Of a DNA stretch of 10,110 bases, positions 1 through 4,697 are shown piece after piece. This DNA is from Deltaproteobacteria bacterium. GTDB lineage: Bacteria > Desulfobacterota > DSM-4660 > Desulfatiglandales > HGW-15. The DNA lies in the NCBI GenBank assembly GCA_024641835.1, contig JAHECH010000098.1:1-10110 (forward strand). The letters are read 5' to 3'. The translations under genes were made by a program, and so were the position numbers. The notes beneath the pieces are model-generated. The model made no database searches and had not been told where the DNA came from. It saw only the letters and a list, made by a program, of their open reading frames with translations. The number at the start of each line of letters is the position of its first letter. Within the stretch, counting starts at the first letter, position 1.

Positions 1-930
1 CCTCAGGCAGAGTTCGGTATCCATGGTATGAGGCAAAGTGAAAGGCTTCTCCAAGTCTCGCCACTCACTCAGGATGGTGAGCTCATGAAAAGCCTGGTTG
101 AGCACCGCGTCGCTTTTCACGTTGAGGTACTCCAGGGCCTTATGGTTGACTCTCCGGATTCGGTCGTTTGCGTCGAGAACGATGACCCCACGCTCCAGAT
201 GGTCAAGGGTCAATTGCAAGCTGGAATCCCGGAAGAAATCCTCCTGGTCTTTTTCCTTCCTGTAGATCTCCAGTTCTATGCACCGGCCCATCTGAATCGC
301 CAGACCCACAATGTGCGGCTGGTGGTCCTCTGCACGGGAGGCAAAGTCAAGAATGCCAATCAACTCCCGAGAAGTGGGATCTTGAATAGGGACAGCGGTA
401 CATGTGTATCTGTGAAGACCCCTGCAATAGTGTTCGGCATGAAACACTTGGCTTGGTTGACCCGTGGCAATAGCGGTTCCGATAGCGTTCGTACCGGCAT
501 AGCGCTCACTCCAGTTGGCTCCCAACCGGAAGTTCAGCTCATCAACCTCTTTCCTCAACTCTTGGTTGCCGTGAATCATGAGAATGAAGCCCTCTCGATC
601 TGCAAAACCGATGATGAACTTCGAGAGATCGGCCAGGTGTTCCATATTGACTATGACAGGCTGAATTACCTCCAAGTACTGACGATGATCACGCAAACGG
701 CGTTGTACCTGCTCATGGGAAAGCTGTGGAGGCGTGTGCCGATAAGGGTTCACCTTAGACTCTAAACACCTCTGCCAGGAGTTAGAGATCGCTGGCCTCA
801 GGTGCTCCTCTGGTACAGAGTGCTTGGTATGAAAAAGGTTCCACAATTTTTCGGCTTGTGAAATGGCTTGCTTAAGATCGGAGCTGCTTTGTAGACTTGA
901 AATAAGGTCTGGATCGACGGCTGAAAGCAT
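1..930 (-). CDS. Sigma-54-dependent enhancer-binding regulator, AcoR-like (N-terminal part, runs off window)
   Basis: The minus strand is open for 310 codons from ATG 930-928 to the window edge, with AAAGGAG (complement of 938-944) about 7 nt before the ATG. The start MLSAVDPDLI leads into the ISNSWQRCLES motif (residues 48-58) typical of AcoR-type activators. A GAF domain follows (about 95-222) with the signature GANWSERYAGTNAIGTAIA (137-155), then EH at 166-167 and LIGILDFAS (190-198). A PAS domain begins near 240 (LERGVIVLDANDRIRRVN, 245-262). In this family an AAA+ sigma-54-contacting domain and a Fis-type HTH come next; they would lie beyond position 1, so DNA binding is inferred and not seen. 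It is divergent from the catabolic genes and faces a sigma-54 promoter, so it is the likely activator of that operon. The GAF/PAS region would sense the substrate or a CoA intermediate. Confidence is high for the family and low for the ligand. Confidence 0.9.
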   Translation of the reverse strand, partial: MLSAVDPDLISSLQSSSDLKQAISQAEKLWNLFHTKHSVPEEHLRPAISNSWQRCLESKVNPYRHTPPQLSHEQVQRRLRDHRQYLEVIQPVIVNMEHLADLSKFIIGFADREGFILMIHGNQELRKEVDELNFRLGANWSERYAGTNAIGTAIATGQPSQVFHAEHYCRGLHRYTCTAVPIQDPTSRELIGILDFASRAEDHQPHIVGLAIQMGRCIELEIYRKEKDQEDFFRDSSLQLTLDHLERGVIVLDANDRIRRVNHKALEYLNVKSDAVLNQAFHELTILSEWRDLEKPFTLPHTMDTELCLR

Positions 931-937
931 TTCCACT

Positions 938-944
938 CTCCTTT
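938..944 (-). promoter_or_regulatory. Ribosome binding site of the regulator gene
   Basis: The plus-strand CTCCTTT reads AAAGGAG on the minus strand, 7 nt before ATG 930. It fixes the regulator start. Confidence 0.75.
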
Positions 945-1001
945 CGTATGTTAGGGGCGTTTCTAAAAGAGGATGGAGACAGGGATACCCCTCAGGCTCA
1001 C

Positions 1002-1029
1002 ATTAATAAAACCGGCTTTACACTGTCAA
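1002..1029 (-). promoter_or_regulatory. Candidate sigma-70-type promoter for the regulator
   Basis: On the minus strand a perfect TTGACA (1029-1024) is followed after 16 nt by ATTAAT (1007-1002), a moderate -10 match. Transcription would begin near 995, giving a leader of about 65 nt before the regulator ATG at 930. This is a sequence match only. The -35 is exact and the -10 is 4 of 6, so the call is plausible but unproven. Confidence 0.45.
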
Positions 1030-1157
1030 GCAGGTTCTATTCTTTTGAATATGGGTATGAACCCTCCTTTCCATCCATCATTCAATGCTGTGTCCAAGAG
1101 CCGTACTGCGGAAGGAGGACAGGTTTGGCCCCACCAAATCTGCAAGGAGCCTGTGGG

Positions 1158-1181
1158 GTTCTGGAGTTCTGACTCCGGAAC
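1158..1181. promoter_or_regulatory. Inverted repeat, candidate upstream activator site (enhancer) for the sigma-54 activator
   Basis: GTTCTGGAGT and ACTCCGGAAC form 10-bp arms around the spacer TCTG, with 9 of 10 positions paired. The centre lies about 165 bp upstream of the GG of the -24 box, in the range usual for enhancer sites of this regulator class. No T-run follows on either strand, so a terminator is unlikely. That the neighbouring regulator binds it is an inference. Confidence 0.5.
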
Positions 1182-1218
1182 GGAAAGGAGGGGTGGCAAA
1201 GAGGAAGGGCGTAAAAGA

Positions 1219-1249
1219 TGTAAAATACGGCACCCGAGACTGTAAAATA
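1219..1249. repeat. Direct repeat TGTAAAATA x2 with 22-bp period
   Basis: TGTAAAATA occurs at 1219-1227 and 1241-1249. The 22-bp step is about two helical turns, so both copies would lie on the same DNA face. A looser copy, CGTAAAAGA, begins at 1210. It could be a binding site for a regulator or an A-rich bend between enhancer and promoter. Short A-rich repeats also arise by chance. Confidence 0.35.
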
Positions 1250-1331
1250 GGTTTCTGTCGGCGATTGTGGTGAGCGAGGGCCATTTTGTAATTCACTTAG
1301 AATATCTCTGTGTTAGGACTCCACCGAAATC

Positions 1332-1348
1332 TTGGCATGTGTTTTGCT
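1332..1348 (+). promoter_or_regulatory. Sigma-54 (RpoN) -24/-12 promoter of the catabolic operon
   Basis: TTGGCATGTGTTTTGCT matches the consensus YTGGCACGNNNNTTGCW at every specified base except one (T for C at 1338). The invariant GG (1334-1335) and GC (1346-1347) are separated by exactly 10 nt. Transcription would start near 1359, about 230 nt before the acyl-CoA dehydrogenase start. The divergent AcoR-like regulator supports the call. Confidence 0.8.
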
Positions 1349-1366
1349 CACTCTTCGTATGCGATA

Positions 1367-1485
1367 GCCAAGGCTTTTGGCCATTGATGCGGGGTTTGCG
1401 TTCATGTTTACGTCAGAGGAGCAATCGCGCAACCGTAAGCAAAACGCTCGGTTTTCCGTTACCATCAAAACCAGATGGCGTAACG
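1367..1485 (+). other. Structured 5' leader: three successive hairpins
   Basis: Just after the predicted transcription start, GCCAA/TTGGC (1367-1371 and 1377-1381) forms a 5-bp stem with a 5-nt loop. Next, AACCG/CGGTT (1431-1435 and 1449-1453) encloses AGC/GCT around AAAAC. Then CGTTA-CCATC (1457-1466) pairs with GATGG-cg-TAACG (1474-1485), ten pairs with a 2-nt bulge and a 7-nt loop. None is followed by a T-run, so they are not intrinsic terminators. They may stabilise the mRNA or act as a regulatory leader. I recognise no known riboswitch class. Confidence 0.35.
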
Positions 1486-1531
1486 CAGAAAGCATTGTGG
1501 AAAAGATGCCGGATGATAAGGAGGACAGACC

Positions 1532-1585
1532 TTGAAAGGTTTCCAAGTCCGGCGACTTGACGCAATAAAGGATCAAGGAGGGTGA
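1532..1585 (+). CDS. Possible 17-codon leader ORF (TTG start)
   Basis: AAGGAGG (1518-1524) sits 7 nt before TTG 1532, an ideal spacing. The frame encodes MKGFQVRRLDAIKDQGG and stops at TGA 1583-1585, 5 nt before the dehydrogenase GTG at 1591. The strong ribosome site has no other use that I can see. The ORF also contains a perfect hairpin AAGTC-CGGC-GACTT (1545-1558). It might couple translation to the dehydrogenase. With no conservation evidence it remains a guess, and it could equally be a chance frame or a gene remnant. Confidence 0.25.
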   Translation: MKGFQVRRLDAIKDQGG

Positions 1586-1590
1586 CCAGA

Positions 1591-2754
1591 GTGGACTTTG
1601 AATTCTCAGAGGAACAGAAGATCTTGCGGCAGACGGTTAGGAGATTTGTGGAAGAGCAATGCCCACGGGAATATGTGCGTGAACTTGACCATACCGGCGA
1701 GTTTCCACAGGCATTATGGCAGAAAATGGCAGACCTCGGGTTTCTGGGTCTGCCCGTGTCTGGAAAATATGGAGGGTCTGAGGGGACGATGCTCGATATG
1801 GTCATCGTCATTGAGGAACTTGCCAAAAGAATACTGGCACTGGCGATTCCTTTTACAAATACCATTGGCCTCACAAACAAAGTTGTTTCAGCTCTTGGAA
1901 CTGAAGATCAGAAATCAAGGATTATTCCGCAACTGGTCAAGGGAGGAATTAAAACTTGCTTTGCATGGACTGAGGCTTCGGGCGGAACCGATGTCCTTTC
2001 AATGAGAACCTATGCTGAGCGTTCGCAGGATGGGAAGAAATACATTGTTAACGGTTCAAAGATGTTCATCACCTTGGCCCATATTTCAGATCACATATTC
2101 ACCATGGTCCGGACACTAAGAAACCCGCCCAAGAAAAGTCATGGCATTTCGTGCCTCATGGTTCCTAGGAATTCATCAGGTATTTCAATCCATCCCATAG
2201 AAAAGGTAGGGCAGAAATCAACGGGCTTTTGTGAGATCCACTTCGAAAATGTGGAAGTCTCCCGTGAGAACCTGCTGGGAGAGGAGAACAACGGCTGGTA
2301 CCAGCTGATTCCCCTACTCAATGGCGAGCGGACTTGTTTTTCAGCAATTTGCCTCGGAATCGCTCAGGCTGCCTTTGAGGATGCGGTTCGCTATATGAGC
2401 GAGAGGACTGCGTTTGGGAAAACGATAAACCACTTCCAGATATTGCAGCATTACGTTGCCGACATGAAAACCATGATCGATGCCGGGCAACTTCTGACTT
2501 ACAAGGCAGCGTGGCTCGAGACCATGGGGAAACAGGTCAGCTTCGAGGCGACTGAGGCTTATTTGGCGTGCTCGAACATGGTTCATCGGGTTACGGATCT
2601 GGGAATGCAGATCCTCGGAGGGTATGGATACACGACGGAATTCGATATGGAGCGATATTGGAGAGACGGTCGTGTTTTCAGGATTTCTCCCATGACGACT
2701 GAAATGGCCAAGAATTTTTTGGCACAGAGTCTAGGAATGCCTCGGTCTTATTAG
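1591..2754 (+). CDS. Acyl-CoA dehydrogenase (FAD flavoprotein), catalytic Glu in helix G
   Basis: The 387-residue product has the full acyl-CoA dehydrogenase length. It would oxidise an acyl-CoA to the 2,3-enoyl-CoA in the cytoplasm and pass electrons to ETF, or run in reverse as an enoyl-CoA reductase. Start: GTG 1591 gives the family-typical MDFEFSEEQKILRQ and lies 9 nt after GGAGG (1577-1581). The in-frame GTG at 1582 overlaps that site and is rejected. Seen motifs are the flavin/substrate segment CFAWTEASGGTD (123-134), KMFIT (157-161), ERTAFGK (271-277) and QILGGYGYTTEFDMERYWRD (340-359). The usual C-terminal IYEGT, whose Glu is the base in most members, reads ISPMT (365-369). A Glu stands instead at 246 (LNGER), the helix-G position used by isovaleryl- and long-chain acyl-CoA dehydrogenases and seen in CaiA. 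It is the first enzyme gene after the sigma-54 promoter. The family is certain; the substrate is unknown. Confidence 0.93.
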   Translation: MDFEFSEEQKILRQTVRRFVEEQCPREYVRELDHTGEFPQALWQKMADLGFLGLPVSGKYGGSEGTMLDMVIVIEELAKRILALAIPFTNTIGLTNKVVSALGTEDQKSRIIPQLVKGGIKTCFAWTEASGGTDVLSMRTYAERSQDGKKYIVNGSKMFITLAHISDHIFTMVRTLRNPPKKSHGISCLMVPRNSSGISIHPIEKVGQKSTGFCEIHFENVEVSRENLLGEENNGWYQLIPLLNGERTCFSAICLGIAQAAFEDAVRYMSERTAFGKTINHFQILQHYVADMKTMIDAGQLLTYKAAWLETMGKQVSFEATEAYLACSNMVHRVTDLGMQILGGYGYTTEFDMERYWRDGRVFRISPMTTEMAKNFLAQSLGMPRSY

Positions 2755-2770
2755 CTGATTTGCGTCCATG

Positions 2771-2781
2771 AAAGGAGGTGA
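2771..2781 (+). promoter_or_regulatory. Orphan Shine-Dalgarno-like sequence in the 114-bp gap after the dehydrogenase
   Basis: AAAGGAGGTGA is an almost full-length anti-SD complement but is not followed at usable distance by ATG, GTG or TTG opening a credible frame. The ATG just before it (2768) opens a 31-codon frame without its own ribosome site, ending at TAA inside the SD of the next gene. It may be the remnant of a lost gene or a standby ribosome site. Confidence 0.3.
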
Positions 2782-2868
2782 CGGTTCCTGGTACTCAGGG
2801 GAAAAGGTCCAGCGGAATCTGAATGCGACGTCGCCATTTCATACTAACCAAATGAGGAGGTAACGAAT

Positions 2869-3690
2869 ATGTCTTACGAACAAGTGATATTCGAAGTGAA
2901 GGAGAACATTGGAATCATAAAACTGAACAGGCCAGAAAAGAAAAATGCCTTTACCCCCAAGATGGATGAGGAAGTCTTGGATGTCATGATTCAAATTGAG
3001 AAGGATTCAAGCATCAGAGGCGTTCTTTTTACCGGGAGTGGTGATAGCTTTTCGGCAGGCTTAGATCTAGATCAATCTTTTCTTCAGACGATGGAGGAGA
3101 GCAACTCAGCAAACTTCCGGAAAGTCATGGATCCGATCTTAGAGTGGTACCTGAAGCTTTACAATCTCCCAAGGCCCACAGTTGCCGCAGTAAACGGGCA
3201 TGCCTATGGCGGAGGCGTCGTTCCCGTTTCCCTCTGTGATGTGGCGATCGCTTCAGATCGGGCTCAGTTCGGCTTATCCGAAATAAACTTCGCTCATTTT
3301 CCTGCGGGCGGCACCACATGGGCAGTCTCCCATTTTCTCCTTCCAAAACATTTTGAATATCTTTGCCTCAGCGGGGACCGTATTAACGCTCAAGAGGCAC
3401 TCAGGATGGGGTTTGTCACGAAGGTGGTTCCTCATGATCAACTGGAAGAAGAATCATGGAAAATGGTTAAGAAGCTGGCCGCCAAGCACCCAAATGCCTA
3501 CAAGACAGCAAAAACCATGTGCCGGATGACGAGATACATGCAGTTCTGGGAAGCGATAGAGCTGGAGATGGCCCATATTCACGAAAACTATTTCCTGAGC
3601 GAAGGGGAAATGGTCAAGATCGCTCTCAGGCAATTTAAGGATAAGAAGATCAAAACGGGGACTGGCGAGACATACAAAAAAGAAGGTTAG
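2869..3690 (+). CDS. Enoyl-CoA hydratase/isomerase (crotonase) family protein, hydroxycinnamoyl-CoA hydratase/lyase-like, copy 1
   Basis: The 273-residue crotonase-fold enzyme should hydrate an enoyl-CoA and may cleave the 3-hydroxyacyl-CoA by a retro-aldol step. ATG 2869 follows AGGAGGTAA. Motifs are LNRPEKKNAF (19-28), the oxyanion-hole segment SAGLDLD (62-68), NGHAYGGGVVPVSLCD (109-124) and FGLSEIN (134-140). Glu138 matches the single catalytic Glu of hydroxycinnamoyl-CoA hydratase/lyase (HCHL) and the second Glu (164) of rat hydratase. The first hydratase Glu (144) is Val118 here. The SEIN context, the tail KDKKIKTG (257-264, compare DDKSIKPG) and the whole length also resemble HCHL. From memory, the phenol-binding Tyr and the active-site Ser of HCHL are not kept, so the substrate may not be a 4-hydroxycinnamate. 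Its 3' half is shared almost exactly with the next gene, which is evidence of gene conversion. Confidence 0.9.
   Translation: MSYEQVIFEVKENIGIIKLNRPEKKNAFTPKMDEEVLDVMIQIEKDSSIRGVLFTGSGDSFSAGLDLDQSFLQTMEESNSANFRKVMDPILEWYLKLYNLPRPTVAAVNGHAYGGGVVPVSLCDVAIASDRAQFGLSEINFAHFPAGGTTWAVSHFLLPKHFEYLCLSGDRINAQEALRMGFVTKVVPHDQLEEESWKMVKKLAAKHPNAYKTAKTMCRMTRYMQFWEAIELEMAHIHENYFLSEGEMVKIALRQFKDKKIKTGTGETYKKEG
3250..3632 (+). repeat. Gene-conversion tract, copy A (within crotonase gene 1)
   Basis: Aligned without gaps to 4179-4561 (offset 929). Positions 3250-3326 (77 bp) and 3340-3632 (293 bp) are identical in the two copies. The 13 bp between them (3327-3339) carry six differences. Upstream of 3250 the genes diverge sharply. 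The pattern indicates recent sequence exchange between paralogs. Confidence 0.9.
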
Positions 3691-3797
3691 CTGATGGCAC
3701 CTGGACTTCCTCAGGATGATCCAGAGTGTGTTTTGAGTTGCCGGGGGGCAGCTCGGGACCCCTTCCCTTCGCTGTCCCTTCAAGGAGGAGAACTGAT

Positions 3798-4619
3798 ATG
3801 TCTTACGAGCACGTGGTGTTTGAACAAAGAGATGACATCGGAATCGTAAGGTTCAACAGGCCTGAGAAAAAGAATGCCTTCTCACCGAAGATGAATGAGG
3901 AAATTCTCGACGCCATGGGCCGGATCGAAGGAACCCCGGGGATCCGAGGCGTACTGATTACAGGAAGCGGTGACAGTTTCTCCTCCGGCCTTGATCTTGA
4001 TCTCTCATTTCTGGAGACCATGGAAAAGAAAGATCCCGCCAGCTACCGGAGGGTTCACGATCCTATTCAAGGATGGTATCATAAACTCTATCACTTCCAC
4101 ATCGCAACGGTTGCCGCGGTTAACGGGCATTGTTATGGGGGCGGCGTCGTGCCTGTTTCCATATGCGACGTGGCGATTGCTTCAGATCGGGCTCAGTTCG
4201 GCTTATCCGAAATAAACTTCGCTCATTTTCCTGCGGGCGGCACCACATGGGCAGTATCACACTACCTTCTTCCAAAACATTTTGAATATCTTTGCCTCAG
4301 CGGGGACCGTATTAACGCTCAAGAGGCACTCAGGATGGGGTTTGTCACGAAGGTGGTTCCTCATGATCAACTGGAAGAAGAATCATGGAAAATGGTTAAG
4401 AAGCTGGCCGCCAAGCACCCAAATGCCTACAAGACAGCAAAAACCATGTGCCGGATGACGAGATACATGCAGTTCTGGGAAGCGATAGAGCTGGAGATGG
4501 CCCATATTCACGAAAACTATTTCCTGAGCGAAGGGGAAATGGTCAAGATCGCTCTCAGGCAGTTTAAGCAGAAGAAAATCAAAACAGGGACTGGCGAGAC
4601 ATACAGGAAAGAAGCATGA
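3798..4619 (+). CDS. Enoyl-CoA hydratase/isomerase (crotonase) family protein, hydroxycinnamoyl-CoA hydratase/lyase-like, copy 2
   Basis: It has the same length (273 residues) and fold as its upstream neighbour, 107 nt away. Start: ATG 3798 follows AAGGAGGAG (3782-3790) and gives MSYEHVVFEQ, parallel to copy 1. The frame is open upstream to 3726 but that extension has no match in copy 1. Residues 1-127 share about 68% identity with copy 1 (41 differences), whereas residues 128-273 differ only at four positions: F156Y, D258Q, K270R and G273A. Glu138 is kept and position 118 is again Val. Most N-terminal changes fall in 41-48, 73-87 and 91-103, regions that shape the acyl pocket in crotonases, so the two enzymes may differ in substrate while sharing the C-terminal oligomer-forming part. 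A mixed hexamer is possible but not shown. Confidence 0.9.
   Translation: MSYEHVVFEQRDDIGIVRFNRPEKKNAFSPKMNEEILDAMGRIEGTPGIRGVLITGSGDSFSSGLDLDLSFLETMEKKDPASYRRVHDPIQGWYHKLYHFHIATVAAVNGHCYGGGVVPVSICDVAIASDRAQFGLSEINFAHFPAGGTTWAVSHYLLPKHFEYLCLSGDRINAQEALRMGFVTKVVPHDQLEEESWKMVKKLAAKHPNAYKTAKTMCRMTRYMQFWEAIELEMAHIHENYFLSEGEMVKIALRQFKQKKIKTGTGETYRKEA
4179..4561 (+). repeat. Gene-conversion tract, copy B (within crotonase gene 2)
   Basis: Partner of 3250-3632: perfect identity at 4179-4255 and 4269-4561, with six differences in the 13 bp between. It ends about 57 bp before the stop codon, after which scattered differences return. Confidence 0.9.
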
Positions 4620-4653
4620 TCTTCAATCAGAGGTAGCCTGTGGCCTGAAGGAT

Positions 4654-4675
4654 CCCCTCCCGACAGGGGGTGGGG
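4654..4675 (+). other. Imperfect GC-rich hairpin between crotonase 2 and the ligase
   Basis: CCCCTCCC (4654-4661) and GGGGGTGGGG (4666-4675) can pair around GACA with wobble or bulge. No T-run follows, so it is not a clear terminator. It ends about 10 nt before the ligase ribosome site and may influence ligase translation or protect the upstream message. Confidence 0.3.
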
Positions 4676-4697
4676 TTGCAGGAAGAGGAGGATGGGT

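Larger units (their letters stand above)
931..1590. other. 660-bp divergent regulatory region between regulator and catabolic operon
   Basis: I find no convincing protein gene here. The open frames inside it (for example 948-1172 and 1267-1560, plus strand) lack family similarity and good ribosome sites. From left to right it holds the regulator RBS and promoter, a weak inverted repeat TTTGG/CCAAA (1124-1138), a strong 10+10 inverted repeat (1158-1181), two TGTAAAATA copies 22 bp apart (1219-1227 and 1241-1249), a sigma-54 promoter (1332-1348), and a leader of about 230 nt with several hairpins and a possible short ORF. This order (activator site far upstream, then -24/-12 promoter) is the usual plan for sigma-54 control. 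I saw no clear IHF consensus between the two. Confidence 0.7.

Noticed and set aside
28..765. A 245-codon open frame on the plus strand
   Set aside because: It is antisense to a 310-codon minus-strand frame with clear GAF and PAS motifs and a good ribosome site. The plus-strand translation resembles no family and is a shadow.
1158..1181. Inverted repeat as an intrinsic terminator
   Set aside because: No T-run follows on either strand, and the divergent gene arrangement leaves no transcript needing termination there.
948..1245. Overlapping plus-strand frames in the divergent region
   Set aside because: They have no proper ribosome sites and no recognisable motifs, and they overlap the regulator's promoter region and the inverted repeat.
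1413..1880. A 155-codon minus-strand frame
   Set aside because: It overlaps the acyl-CoA dehydrogenase start antisense and spans the leader; the translation is Ser/Cys-rich with no family features.
3726..3797. N-terminal extension of crotonase 2
   Set aside because: The upstream in-frame ATG lacks a ribosome site, while ATG 3798 follows AAGGAGGAG and matches the start of the paralog.
2869..4619. Caiophora-style carnitine operon reading (CaiA/CaiD/CaiC-like trio)
   Set aside because: The dehydrogenase shares the helix-G Glu with CaiA, but the crotonases lack the two-Glu pattern of CaiD and resemble HCHL more, and no CaiB-type CoA transferase is seen. Carnitine use is not excluded but is not supported.
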